Made by a program: the position numbers and the translations under genes
Part shown: piece after piece, positions 37,190 to 46,531 of the stretch
Layout of the letters: every line of letters begins with the position of its first letter
Position numbering within the stretch: position 1 is the first letter of the stretch
Notes under the pieces: generated by a model
What the model was told of the DNA's origin: nothing
Seen by the model: only the letters and a program-made list of their open reading frames with translations
Databases searched by the model: none
Assembly: GCF_029277985.1 (NCBI RefSeq)
Contig: NZ_CP119546.1
Span: 2,232,001 to 2,296,000 of the forward strand
DNA from: Providencia stuartii
GTDB taxonomy: Bacteria; Pseudomonadota; Gammaproteobacteria; Enterobacterales; Enterobacteriaceae
Direction of reading: 5' to 3'
Length of the DNA stretch: 64,000 nt

Positions 37190-37935
37190 AATATACTCTC
37201 ATCCAATACGCCAATGCTCAGTTTTGTTATTAATCCATATTCATTTAAAGCTTGCCAAGTCACCTCTCCAGAAACAGATTGAGGTAGTTCAATTTGGTTT
37301 TCACTAAACGGAGGAAAACTGTCATCGATTAATTTCATTGGTACTTTATATGAACCAATAGTTAATGAAGTTAATGTTATTGAAAGAGCTGACGGGTTTT
37401 TGATCATCAGTTTATTTTTATTTATAGAAAAACGCATTTTGTCCACTTCCTTGTCAATCCGTAATTCTTCAATTGCTTTAGGTCGATACAGCATTTTAAA
37501 ATAGAGTGTCGGAGTAATAATAAACTCCGAGGTGTTCTTATCTGATACTTCGGGAATAGTTTTTAATGAAACATAAAATACACTTTCTCTATCTTTTGCT
37601 AAATTACCATCAGCAACCCGTTGTATTTTCCAACTATAGCGAACACCACTATCTAAACGATGTAATGGTGGTGTGATTAAAAAAATATCTGATTCTTTAT
37701 TAATCAGTGGTTTCAACGTTTTTTCATTTGCAGCAATGATTTGAGACTGGACGAGTATTGCCTCGTTATTCGCATTCTCTAACATGGTTGAAACACCTTT
37801 TTTTTCCGATTCTTTATAAATTATACGTTCAGGTGAAAATAACAAACCATCCGTGATATCGATATTTGCGAAAGAAGACCCCATATAATAAACAAATGAA
37901 ACAATTAAAATAATGATTTTTTTAACTATTGACAT
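37186..37935 (-). CDS. Periplasmic fimbrial chaperone 3 (PapD family)
   Basis: A 249-residue Ig-like chaperone with a signal peptide (about residues 1-23). Family features: ERIIYKESEKKG (first strand, with the Arg that anchors subunit C-termini), FLITPPLHRLDSG, AKDRESVFYVSLKTIP and LYRPKAI. It diverges more than the other two chaperones and may serve a particular subunit such as the adhesin. It overlaps both neighbours (10 and 4 bases). Confidence 0.9.
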   Translation of the reverse strand: MSIVKKIIILIVSFVYYMGSSFANIDITDGLLFSPERIIYKESEKKGVSTMLENANNEAILVQSQIIAANEKTLKPLINKESDIFLITPPLHRLDSGVRYSWKIQRVADGNLAKDRESVFYVSLKTIPEVSDKNTSEFIITPTLYFKMLYRPKAIEELRIDKEVDKMRFSINKNKLMIKNPSALSITLTSLTIGSYKVPMKLIDDSFPPFSENQIELPQSVSGEVTWQALNEYGLITKLSIGVLDESIL

Positions 37936-38675
37936 GTTTTCCTCTCGCCTAATATTAGTGAAGCCGTGTTATCTTCACTATCACCACCATAATCATTAAC
38001 TGCTTTCCATACTATTTTGCTTGAGTGATTTACTTCATCAGTATTGTTTACTAAGTATCTGCTTCTGGGTGGAATTATTACTCCAGATATTTGCGGGTAC
38101 TGTTTATTATTTATTTTTAGAAAGCTTAACGTTATATGGTATGGTGACGGATTTTCTATACATACATTCTTTTTATGTAAATAAAACTGTAGCCCTTTAA
38201 TCGCATCTTCACTTGATTGCGTTAATCCATTGGGGCGATAAAATAGCTTTATCACTAAACGCGTACCTATCGATAACCTTGCCACTTGTTCTTCATTATT
38301 GTTAGGTGTAACACCGGGTATACCAATAACACTAAAATAAAATAAGGATTCTTTATCTTTAGGCAGTTGAGTTAATTTTTCTTCAGGCAAAATTTTCATT
38401 GCCTGCTGACTATTTGGATTCAATCGATATAGTGGTGGCGTAACTAAAAATACGCCTGATTCTTTCTGTCCAATAGGCGTATCAAACACCCCTGATTGCA
38501 CTAAATATACACTGTCACTATCGTTTTTTAAGGTAATGGATTCTTGCGTTGAATCACCATTCCAAATGATTCTTGTTTGTTCTAAGAGTAGCCCAGCATA
38601 AGCATTAGAAGATAACTCTGGTAATAAAGTTAAAGTACCAACCAAACAAAATAATGAAAATATGATTCTACGCAT
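37926..38675 (-). CDS. Periplasmic fimbrial chaperone 2 (PapD family)
   Basis: A 249-residue PapD-like chaperone. It has a signal peptide (ending NAYA), LLLEQTRIIWNGD (Arg of the first strand), VFLVTPPLYRLNP, PKDKESLFYFSVIGIP and KLFYRPNGL (Lys that anchors the subunit). It lies 21 bases after a minor pilin gene. Confidence 0.92.
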   Translation of the reverse strand: MRRIIFSLFCLVGTLTLLPELSSNAYAGLLLEQTRIIWNGDSTQESITLKNDSDSVYLVQSGVFDTPIGQKESGVFLVTPPLYRLNPNSQQAMKILPEEKLTQLPKDKESLFYFSVIGIPGVTPNNNEEQVARLSIGTRLVIKLFYRPNGLTQSSEDAIKGLQFYLHKKNVCIENPSPYHITLSFLKINNKQYPQISGVIIPPRSRYLVNNTDEVNHSSKIVWKAVNDYGGDSEDNTASLILGERKTCQ

Positions 38676-38696
38676 ATTAGATACCCTAGAGATTAG

Positions 38697-39233
38697 CTAG
38701 TCAGTGAATACGGTGAATATCATTGACGCTTTAAAACTACCTTTTGCTATTTGACTCGTATTGTTACATTCACCGCAAGATAATGCGGTCGTCACTGTAA
38801 AGGTATCACCGATAGCATTACTAGAATTAAGTTGGAAAAGAACATCACCATCTGTTTTTGCAATGTCATCAACTAATAACTTAATACCGACACCTTTTGA
38901 AGTTCCACTTTCTTTAAATAAAGGTTTTCCATTAAAAATTTCTGTCTGTCCAGATACAAAAATTTTGCTTTTAGATAAATCGCTAACATTTGTACATCTT
39001 GCTAGCTTCAAAGTGATATCTCGATTTAACTTTGTGGTTTCACCTGAATCATTTTTAACAATATCAATTGGAGAAACTTTTTTGTAATCAATCACTGCTT
39101 CTGAAACATCAACTTCACAAGTCTTTTTATAAAAAGAGACTTCAAAATCGACAGCAACACTATTCATTTGTGCTAATACTGATTGACAAAATACAATCGT
39201 TACAAAAGATAAAATTAACCGAAGCACATTCAT
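38697..39233 (-). CDS. Minor fimbrial subunit B
   Basis: A 178-residue pilin-like subunit. It has a signal peptide (ending VLA), a Cys pair (KKTCEVD and LARCTNV), an additional CGEC pair near the C-terminus and a final beta strand FKASMIFTVFTD. The extra CxxC is unusual for a pilin. It is probably a linker or anchor subunit. Confidence 0.82.
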   Translation of the reverse strand: MNVLRLILSFVTIVFCQSVLAQMNSVAVDFEVSFYKKTCEVDVSEAVIDYKKVSPIDIVKNDSGETTKLNRDITLKLARCTNVSDLSKSKIFVSGQTEIFNGKPLFKESGTSKGVGIKLLVDDIAKTDGDVLFQLNSSNAIGDTFTVTTALSCGECNNTSQIAKGSFKASMIFTVFTD

Positions 39234-39248
39234 ACCCTCTTTTCTAAA

Positions 39249-39803
39249 TTATGGCATTACAACGGTTAATAAAATTGATGCTTTTGCAGAACCCGCTGTA
39301 ACGGTGCTATTGTTTGATTGACGTACAAATCCGATTGTCATTGGTAAAGAACCTGTTGTACTACCAGCAGGTAAATAAAAGCTTTCATTATTTTTTAAGG
39401 TTTTTCCCTTAGAATAGAACCCTACCAACTCTGACACTTCACCATTTTTCAGCATAAAACCAACCCCTTTTGCTCCAGCAGGGTCCGCTGTTAAAAATAG
39501 ATTAGGATCATTTGATACATCACCTGTTACCATTACTTCCGGCATCACCGTTGTTTCATAATCGCGGCATTGGTATGAAAGTTTAATTGGCGTAATATCG
39601 ACAGCATCATTTAATCTAAAATCTGCAATAACAGGACGACGAGTCATTTCGATATTTGATGGCGTTACTTCAATGTCACATTCACCTATACTATGTATAT
39701 CTGCAAGTATTTCTAATTTATTCCCTGCAAAAGATTGCATTGTAGAAGCCATTAATAAACAGGCGACTAAGGTCGATAATTTATGGTTTCGTATGTTCAA
39801 CAT
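39249..39803 (-). CDS. Minor fimbrial subunit A
   Basis: A 184-residue pilin-like subunit with a signal peptide of about 26 residues (ending SFA) and a Cys pair (GECDIEV and YQCRDYE). The terminal strand is KASILLTVVMP. It overlaps the end of chaperone 1 by 23 bases, which implies coupled translation. Confidence 0.85.
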   Translation of the reverse strand: MLNIRNHKLSTLVACLLMASTMQSFAGNKLEILADIHSIGECDIEVTPSNIEMTRRPVIADFRLNDAVDITPIKLSYQCRDYETTVMPEVMVTGDVSNDPNLFLTADPAGAKGVGFMLKNGEVSELVGFYSKGKTLKNNESFYLPAGSTTGSLPMTIGFVRQSNNSTVTAGSAKASILLTVVMP

Positions 39804-40509
39804 AGCCCCCTAAATCATTAATAGTTACCCAAGTGGTTGGGCCTGTATTCACCGTTGTCGGATAAATGATATTGCTAAAAGGCGCCACCATCGTGTTGTT
39901 CTTTTTAGCGGAAATATCTATCTGCTTATTGCCCACTTTTAATGATGCTAATGTAATATAATAGGGAGAGTTGTTTGTGACTTGCACACCGCCTTGAACC
40001 GCTGAAAACGTTAGACTTTCTTGCGCTTTATCAGAAGTTTGAACTAACCCAGCTGGGCGATAAAAAACTTTAATCACATTTTCTATTGCAATTTTTACAT
40101 CGCCTTTCATATTTGAAACATTTAACTCTGCATTTTTTTCACTGCGTGCGATTGCTCTTGCATGTAAGTAATAAATGGATTCACGATCTTTTGGTAAATT
40201 CATTGAGCTAGAAGTTTCGGTAATACGAACATCTCGCTGTTGTCCCGGCTTTAAATAGAGCATAGGAGGAAGAATATCAAATACTGTCTCTTGGGTAGAA
40301 TCACTAGGTGTTTTCGTTAAATATACCTGAACCAGATATTCTTCGTTCTCTGTACTATTGCGAACAGTTACCGGAATAGATTGGCTATTTTGTGGAAAAA
40401 CAATTCGAGTAGTATTAAGGCCTACCCCAGCAGCTGATAGTCCTGTAATTTCAAGACCAAATATCATCATTCCAATTATTGAGTATCTGATAGTTGACAT
40501 CAAATTCAT
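39781..40509 (-). CDS. Periplasmic fimbrial chaperone 1 (PapD family)
   Basis: A 242-residue PapD-like chaperone. A signal peptide is followed by LNTTRIVFPQNSQSIPVTVRN, DILPPMLYLKPGQ, LPKDRESIYYLHARAI and IKVFYRPAGL, the classic family sequence. It is the first chaperone after the major pilin, the standard order. Confidence 0.94.
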   Translation of the reverse strand: MNLMSTIRYSIIGMMIFGLEITGLSAAGVGLNTTRIVFPQNSQSIPVTVRNSTENEEYLVQVYLTKTPSDSTQETVFDILPPMLYLKPGQQRDVRITETSSSMNLPKDRESIYYLHARAIARSEKNAELNVSNMKGDVKIAIENVIKVFYRPAGLVQTSDKAQESLTFSAVQGGVQVTNNSPYYITLASLKVGNKQIDISAKKNNTMVAPFSNIIYPTTVNTGPTTWVTINDLGGYVEHTKP

Positions 40510-40550
40510 AATTTATCTCCAATAGTCATTCTATTAAGTAACAAGTAATA

Positions 40551-40580
40551 AATGAGATGGCCATTTTCTGCCATCTCATT
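40551..40580 (-). terminator. Hairpin between major pilin and chaperone genes, possible partial terminator
   Basis: AATGAGATGGC (40551-40561) and GCCATCTCATT (40570-40580) form a perfect 11-bp stem. No long T-run follows on the minus strand, so partial termination or 3' end stabilisation of the pilin message is more likely than a full stop. This would give more pilin than assembly proteins. Confidence 0.75.
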
Positions 40581-40590
40581 TAAATAATTA

Positions 40591-41118
40591 TTATTCGTAG
40601 CTTACAGAGAATGTAATTGGAGCATCAATGCGTTGTGAAGCAGGTGTTCCTACTGTTGAATATAAGCCAACGTTCATTGCGATTGAAGCAGAAGAACCTT
40701 GAGCTAAACCAGTCACAGAAGTTAAATCAACACTTGTGTTAGGTTTAACTGGCTTAGCATCAGCAGTTAATTTAACACCAACAGTTGCATTTGCAGTGTT
40801 GTTGAAGTAATCACCATTCGCGTCTAGTGCAGTTCCTTTAGCGAATAATTGCACTGATGCACCTGTTTGGTCTTTGCTACAATTAGTTAATTGTAGAGTG
40901 AAGTCTTTTGCGCTTGCAGCAATATCACCAGCCGCTTGAATATCAGCAGAAATGTGAGTACCTAAGTCAATATTAGGATTGCTAACGCTTAAATCACAGG
41001 TTGCCGCTGCGATTTGACCTGAAACATTTACTTGAGCGTTTTGAACTGCAGAAGCAGCACCAGTAAATCCTAAACCAGCAGCAACACATAGAGCAATCAT
41101 ATTTTTTTGATTAAACAT
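40591..41118 (-). CDS. Major fimbrial subunit (type 1-like pilin)
   Basis: A 175-residue pilin, first in the operon. It has a signal peptide (ending ASA), a Cys pair (AATCDLS and LTNCSKD) and a C-terminal beta strand ending in the penultimate Tyr (ITFSVSYE) typical of chaperone-recognised pilins. A hairpin directly after the gene suggests higher expression than the distal genes. Confidence 0.95.
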   Translation of the reverse strand: MFNQKNMIALCVAAGLGFTGAASAVQNAQVNVSGQIAAATCDLSVSNPNIDLGTHISADIQAAGDIAASAKDFTLQLTNCSKDQTGASVQLFAKGTALDANGDYFNNTANATVGVKLTADAKPVKPNTSVDLTSVTGLAQGSSASIAMNVGLYSTVGTPASQRIDAPITFSVSYE

Positions 41119-41373
41119 AATAAGACCTTAAATTTTTATTAATAATTGGGTGTAAGTTAATATTTACCCTACGATTACAACACCCTTTTAATCGCAGGAC
41201 TTAAATAGAAATGAATTGATTTCAACTTAATGAATGGGCTAATCGATTCTTTTCCAGTTTTCTTCTTAAATAAGTTTATTTATAAACTCTAAATTCATTT
41301 TTCCGTATACACTTCCATGTTTCCATACACATTTCCATTATGTTTCCCTATTTGCATCCGCGTTTAATTGGTT

Positions 41374-41494
41374 AAAAAAACTTAAATCACTCAACTAACA
41401 GAATCGCTAGAGATTCTAATCAAGCAAAGCTCTTCTTATTAGCTGAAAAAACTTAAATTACTCAATTGACGGGATTGACGGAGATTCTAATCCA
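41374..41494. repeat. Two direct repeats upstream of the major pilin gene
   Basis: Both copies share the order AAAAAACTTAAAT-ACTCAA-GA..G-AGATTCTAATC and start 71 bases apart (41374 and 41445). They lie 260-380 bases before the pilin start, in a position suited to a regulator binding site. Confidence 0.8.
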
Positions 41495-42400
41495 AAAAAA
41501 ATTTTTTTCTAGAGGGGGTATTCATGCAGTGAGTAAGCAAATGTAATTGGCTTTTATTTTTAATAAGTCAATGATTAAATATTCTTCATTAAAAATGAAA
41601 GTAAAACACCCTGTTGTTCTTAGCTGTGATTTAACACTTATTTAACTTACTCATATTATGCACATCATCACCAAAATATAATAACTATATGAATAAAAAG
41701 ATATTTTTACATTTCAAATAATAATCTTTAAATTGATTTGAAATAAAAAATTAACATCAAACAAAAAAACAACACATAATACATATTAAAAATTGAAACT
41801 CATCAACCCCCTTATTAAGGTTGAATATTGAATTAAAAACAGATTTTTCTTAACAATTATTATTGTTTTATTGAAATATATGTTTACATGTAGTTACTAA
41901 CATATAAATATAATAGCCTATTACTTAAATATTTTTTTAATTTAACTAAAATTTTTTTACTGCCAAATGTAAGAATATATACTATAAGTATAAAAAGATG
42001 TGTAAATACTCAATTCGTATCCTTAAATTTAAAACCCAATATAGTGAAGTGGTGTTATTATTCCATTTTGTAACAATGCAATGTATCGAAAGCATTTACA
42101 GTAAGATAAGGTGTTAGCAATTAGTAATTAATACTGATTTAAGGCATTAATATCATATTATTTGAGTTTGTTCACAATATTGTTTATGGAGTGATTATCG
42201 TAAGAAACTAAACTTGCATGATTGAAGATAGTGTCTTCATCTTCAGGATGATATGTATTGATAATAAGATGAATACAGCAGATACTTATTGATAATAATA
42301 CTGACGACTTGGTTAAGGCGGTTAAACTCAGTTTCACATCTGCTTGATGAACATTAATTGATCATTAATTTGCTTTTTTATAACCAAATCACATCGAAAA

Positions 42401-42438
42401 ATTCCTTTCAAGAAAACATTTTATTTCTTGAAAGGAAT
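42401..42438 (-). terminator. Terminator of the YgdI/YgdR-like lipoprotein gene
   Basis: ATTCCTTTCAAGAAA (42401-42415) and TTTCTTGAAAGGAAT (42424-42438), a perfect 15-bp stem with an 8-base loop. TTTTTCG follows on the minus strand. Confidence 0.9.
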
Positions 42439-42491
42439 ATAGCCGCATCGGCATTATGAAAATGTCACTACTAAATATTTTAGTTTAGTCA

Positions 42492-42725
42492 TTAATTTTC
42501 AAGTTCACTCATATTGGTGATCTCATTGCGGTTAATTTGCTCATTTTTTCCTGTTTGAGCATCTTTATAAGAAACCAATCCGGTATCATTATCAACCTGA
42601 GGTTTACCATCGGTGATAATAGTACGTCCATCCGTGGTTTTTATTGCTTGGTTTGAAGAGCAGCCTGTTACAGTAAAGGCGACAAGAGAGCTTAGAATAA
42701 CAGCAAACAATGTAACTTTTTTCAT
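42492..42725 (-). CDS. YgdI/YgdR-family small lipoprotein (DUF903)
   Basis: A 77-residue lipoprotein. The signal peptide ends in the lipobox TVTGC (Cys22), and the mature domain TTDGRTIITDGKPQVDNDTGLVSY is the SH3-like DUF903 repeat of YgdI and YgdR. Function is unknown; E. coli has several such paralogues. It lies alone with its own terminator. Confidence 0.9.
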   Translation of the reverse strand: MKKVTLFAVILSSLVAFTVTGCSSNQAIKTTDGRTIITDGKPQVDNDTGLVSYKDAQTGKNEQINRNEITNMSELEN

Positions 42726-43050
42726 ATGTTCTCCTTATGTATCGATATTTATGTAACAAGTTCAGTATAGGTAAATTTCTATGCATTGTTAACCTATCCT
42801 ATGAATAATTACTTAACTATAAAAAATTTTCATTAACGTAAATAAATTTATTTACATATGAATTTATTGATTTATGTGACAGTACCTACCCTAAATAAAT
42901 TATTTACCGTCAAAGATTGGCTTCAGGAATAGCGGTATAGACATGATTTTGAGTGTCAGCACATCAATAAATTATTCCAACAAAGCCAACGTTCATCAGA
43001 TAGGATAACATTGCGTTTTTTGGCGGCGTTCAACGCAATGCTACATTCAC
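42726..43050. other. Intergenic region with a hairpin after arsB
   Basis: A 325-base gap. A perfect 9-bp inverted repeat (CATTGCGTT 43009-43017, AACGCAATG 43032-43040) just after arsB may end its transcript, though no T-run follows. The rest should hold the promoter of the lipoprotein gene. Confidence 0.5.
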
Positions 43051-44334
43051 TTAAATAGATAGTCTGAGTGCTAAAGCAATCAATGTTACTGTCAGCACAG
43101 GAATGGTCATAATAATACCGACTTTAAAATAATATCCCCATGTAATAGTCATATTTTTTTGCGATAATACATGTAGCCAAAGTAAAGTCGCCAAACTTCC
43201 AATCGGCGTAATTTTAGGCCCCAAATCAGCACCAATAATATTCGCATATACCATCGCTTCCTTGATCAGCCCAGTAGCACTGCTGCCCTCAATTGACAAC
43301 GCACCGATCAATACAGTTGGCATATTATTCATAATTGATGATAAGAAAGCAGTGATAAATCCAGTGCCTATTGTTGCGCTCCATAAACCACCATCAGCAA
43401 GATAACTTAATATGTTTGAAAGATAAGTGGTTAATCCTGCATTTTTTAAACCATAGACAACCAAATACATACCCAGTGAGAAAATCACTATCTGCCATGG
43501 CGCACCCTGTAATACTTGTCGGGTATTGATCACGCGACCTTTAGAAGCAATAACCCAGAGAATTAACGCCCCTATCGCAGCAATAGCACTTATTGGAAGA
43601 CCTAAAGGTTCTAATACAAAAAAACCTATCAATAACAGTACCAATACAAAGCAACCTGCCTTGAATGTTTTTAGATCTTTAATCGCTAAGGTTGGTTTAC
43701 TGAGCTTTGTTACATCATACTGCTGTGGAATATCTTTGCGATAAAACCAGTGTAATATCACTAATGTTGCAATGATCGATGCAATGTCGACGAAAACCAT
43801 AATGGATGCATATTCAGAAAATCCAATATTGAAAAAATCGGCAGAAACAATATTAACTAAATTAGAGACAATCAGTGGTAAGCTAGCTGTATCTGCAATA
43901 AACCCCGCCGCCATGACAAAAGCTAACGTTGTTCCTTTATTGAACCCCAACGCCAATAGCATAGCGATAACGATGGGAGTTAAAATTAAAGCTGCTCCAT
44001 CATTGGCAAATAAAGCGGCCACCATTGCACCAAGCAAAACGATATAACTGAATAGTAACCGCCCTTTTCCATTCCCCCATTTAGCAACATGTAATGCAGC
44101 CCATTCAAAGAAACCGCTTTCATCTAAAATCAAACTAATCATAATGATGGCAATAAAAGTGGCCGTTGCGTTCCAAACAATATTCCAAACAATCGGAATA
44201 TCTTGAAAATTAATCACACCAAAAGTGAGTGCCAGTATTGCCCCTATTGTTGCACTCCATCCGATGCTAAGCCCCTTAGGCTGCCAAATAACCAACGTGA
44301 TCGTCAGAACAAAAATGAATACTGCAATAAACAT
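43051..44334 (-). CDS. arsB: Arsenite efflux pump ArsB
   Basis: A 427-residue inner-membrane carrier that expels arsenite and antimonite. Twelve predicted helices and the family stretches [50 protein letters not shown] and [19 protein letters not shown] match ArsB of plasmid R773 and E. coli. It lies 140 bases downstream of arsR. No arsC follows; the next gene is a lipoprotein. Confidence 0.96.
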   Translation of the reverse strand: MFIAVFIFVLTITLVIWQPKGLSIGWSATIGAILALTFGVINFQDIPIVWNIVWNATATFIAIIMISLILDESGFFEWAALHVAKWGNGKGRLLFSYIVLLGAMVAALFANDGAALILTPIVIAMLLALGFNKGTTLAFVMAAGFIADTASLPLIVSNLVNIVSADFFNIGFSEYASIMVFVDIASIIATLVILHWFYRKDIPQQYDVTKLSKPTLAIKDLKTFKAGCFVLVLLLIGFFVLEPLGLPISAIAAIGALILWVIASKGRVINTRQVLQGAPWQIVIFSLGMYLVVYGLKNAGLTTYLSNILSYLADGGLWSATIGTGFITAFLSSIMNNMPTVLIGALSIEGSSATGLIKEAMVYANIIGADLGPKITPIGSLATLLWLHVLSQKNMTITWGYYFKVGIIMTIPVLTVTLIALALRLSI

Positions 44335-44474
44335 AACAACCTCAATTTCTAAAGGCTAACTCGCCTTTTTAGTTCGAATCACAATAAAGTGTTGAGAGAC
44401 CAATGGCCCAAATATGATTTATCATGATCACGCCTTCATATACGATTTATCATATATGTTAAGATAAAAATTTT

Positions 44475-44810
44475 TTATGAAGAACAGTGACTAGCAGAAT
44501 TTTTATTTTCTAGCGCATTAACTAATTCTGATATTCGATGTTTTTCTGCTAGATATGTTAGGTCAATGATATCTTTTATCCATGGCAATAATGCGGGTGA
44601 TAAGCGGTAGTGAACCCATTTGCCATGCTTTGAATCCCGTAATAAGCCAGATTCTCTTAACATAGCCAGATGACGAGATGTTTTCGGCTGAGATAAATTC
44701 AAAGCAGTATAGATATCACAAACACACAATTCACCAGAGGCTTTTAGTAACAAGATAATGTCTAACCTAGTTTGATCTGCCAGTATTTTAAATAACTGTA
44801 AGGGTTCCAT
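44475..44810 (-). CDS. arsR: Arsenical resistance repressor ArsR
   Basis: A 111-residue winged-helix repressor from the ATG at 44810 (AAGGAG upstream; a longer frame extends to 44864). The metal-sensing motif ELCVCDI supplies the two Cys that bind As(III), followed by the recognition helix SQPKTSRHLAMLRESGLL. Arsenite binding releases it from the operator upstream of arsR. Confidence 0.95.
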   Translation of the reverse strand: MEPLQLFKILADQTRLDIILLLKASGELCVCDIYTALNLSQPKTSRHLAMLRESGLLRDSKHGKWVHYRLSPALLPWIKDIIDLTYLAEKHRISELVNALENKNSASHCSS

Positions 44811-45353
44811 ACTCACTCCTTTTCTATCTTCGAGTAATATAATGCCAATGAACATATTCGTCAAATCAGATATGTAGTATCTGTCATGTTAGTCACCCTT
44901 TTTATAAATACCTTTTTCTAGCTAAACAAATCTCTGCTTGTATGCGTTATCGCTCAATCTTACCTAAAGCAGGTGTTTTTCCATTTATCAAAATTTTTCT
45001 AATTTGTAAGTTATTTGAATATATTCCTAAACTAAATACCGTCTATCTTTCCTATCTATACGTTGATAACGTCACTCCGTAGCTCAGGGATAAGCAGCTA
45101 GATCCTTGTGCACATGACACAGCAATCAATATTGACCCTACCTAAAAAATTTATTGCGGTATGTTTCTGAATATAATATAAAAACCAGAGAATCCCCCCC
45201 TTCGTCAGGATTTAAAGATGAAGCATCACTCACTACTCGTCGGAGTAGGAATATATATGGTTGGTATGACATGACCATGAAAATTATCAAATCTCCCGAT
45301 ACTAATTTAGCGACATTAACTTGCCCCATATACGATTAATGATGAGTTGAAAA
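44811..45353. other. Intergenic region with ars promoter, otherwise featureless
   Basis: A 543-base gap. The part next to arsR should contain its promoter and operator; an imperfect dyad ATCAGATATGTAGTATCTGTCA lies near 44865-44890. A tRNA-like word (GTAGCTCAGGGATAAGCA) at about 45079-45096 does not extend to a full tRNA. Confidence 0.5.
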
Positions 45354-45980
45354 ATGAATCCATTTAGTAAAACCTTAGATGCATTATCTCCAGAAGAAAT
45401 TGCCGCGGTGATGACCTTTGAAGATGGCGACCCAAATGAAAATCCATGGGTACTCGAAAAACCACGAGCATTGAAAATTGATGTTAGCGATTATGATCCC
45501 AGATGGGCAGAATGCTTTATACAAGAAAAAAAACGTATTATGGCGATATTGGGGGATACCGCACTGCATATTGAACATGTTGGTTCAACCGCAGTGCCTG
45601 GCTTGTCCGCTAAGCCAATCATTGATATTGATTTAATCGTGGCAGATCCAACCGATGAAAGCCGTTATATTCCACAGCTAACTGCTTTGGGATATGTGCA
45701 TACCATTCGTGAACCCTCTTGGTATGAACACCGAATGCTTTACTTAGATAACCCGCAAGTCAACCTACATGTTTTTGCCCCCCACTGCCCTGAACATCTT
45801 CGTCATCGATTATTCCGTGATTGGCTGATCACCCATCCTGATGACGTTAAAACTTACGCGGCCAGTAAAATGCAAGCCAAAAAAGGGATTAATACAATGA
45901 TGGATTATAACCAGAAGAAAAATGATACTGTGCGGTCAATTTATGAAAAATTATTTACTTCACTAAAAAATAAAATGTAA
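45354..45980 (+). CDS. GrpB family protein (UPF0157)
   Basis: A 208-residue protein with a GrpB/nucleotidyltransferase-like domain. The conserved core HIEHVGSTAVPGLSAKPIIDIDLIV contains the GS and D.D positions of the fold, and PNVHLHVF-type VNLHVFAP and HPDDVKTYAASKMQA follow. Some members were linked to CoA biosynthesis (dephospho-CoA kinase fusion), but the role of stand-alone proteins is not settled. Confidence 0.88.
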   Translation: MNPFSKTLDALSPEEIAAVMTFEDGDPNENPWVLEKPRALKIDVSDYDPRWAECFIQEKKRIMAILGDTALHIEHVGSTAVPGLSAKPIIDIDLIVADPTDESRYIPQLTALGYVHTIREPSWYEHRMLYLDNPQVNLHVFAPHCPEHLRHRLFRDWLITHPDDVKTYAASKMQAKKGINTMMDYNQKKNDTVRSIYEKLFTSLKNKM

Positions 45981-46048
45981 CTAAACAATAGCCCATTTCC
46001 GTGATGAGCTATAAATACATGCGTAAAGACCATATTAACGAGGAAGTC

Positions 46049-46531
46049 ATGCATAGAGTCATTCGCCAATTAAATAAGAACGATATTCAATTACATCTCC
46101 CTGTCTTGGCAGAATTGTTACACCAAGAATGGCGTGCATTCACACCATGGGCAACCCCAGAAACGATCACTAACCGATTACAAGCTCGTATATTAGCGAC
46201 AAATTTAAATGAGGTTTGGTGTGTTTGGCAAAACAATCATTTAGTTGCTACGGCAAGTATCATCGATAAAGAAATAGACTTTATTGATGACGCACAATGG
46301 TGGATCGGTGAAATCTACACTCATCCCACATATCGAGGGCAAGGAATTGCGTCAGCGCTTATCCAAAATGTCACCGATGATTATTGGAAAAAAACAGACC
46401 AAGATTTATATCTATACACCCCAGATCAACAGAAGTTATATCAAAAGATGGGCTGGTCCATAACTCAAAACTTAATATACCAAGATGAAATGGTCAGTAT
46501 AATGAAAAGGACAAAGCATATTGACTTTTAA
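46049..46531 (+). CDS. GNAT-family N-acetyltransferase
   Basis: A 160-residue protein from the ATG at 46049, preceded by GAGGAAGTC; the longer frame to 46001 lacks a ribosome site. The acetyl-CoA loop IYTHPTYRGQGIASALIQ and the C-terminal LYQKMGWS are family features. It lies 68 bases after the GrpB gene. The substrate is unknown. Confidence 0.87.
   Translation: MHRVIRQLNKNDIQLHLPVLAELLHQEWRAFTPWATPETITNRLQARILATNLNEVWCVWQNNHLVATASIIDKEIDFIDDAQWWIGEIYTHPTYRGQGIASALIQNVTDDYWKKTDQDLYLYTPDQQKLYQKMGWSITQNLIYQDEMVSIMKRTKHIDF

Larger units (their letters stand above)
41119..42491. other. Long AT-rich control region upstream of the fimbrial operon
   Basis: In this 1373-base stretch I found no gene. 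It has two direct repeats of about 45 bases (41374-41423 and 41445-41494), clustered TTCCAT words (about 41300-41345), and very AT-rich tracts (41560-42000) that suit H-NS binding and DNA bending. I searched by eye for a pair of long inverted repeats like those of a phase-variable promoter and did not find one. A terminator for the lipoprotein gene lies at 42401-42438. Confidence 0.6.

Noticed and set aside
41119..42491. Phase-variable invertible fimbrial promoter
   Set aside because: No pair of long inverted repeats and no FimB/MrpI-type recombinase gene were seen.
45066..45125. tRNA-like words (GTAGCTCAG...GATCCTTGTG)
   Set aside because: No acceptor stem, anticodon arm or T arm can be formed; at most a chance match or old fragment.
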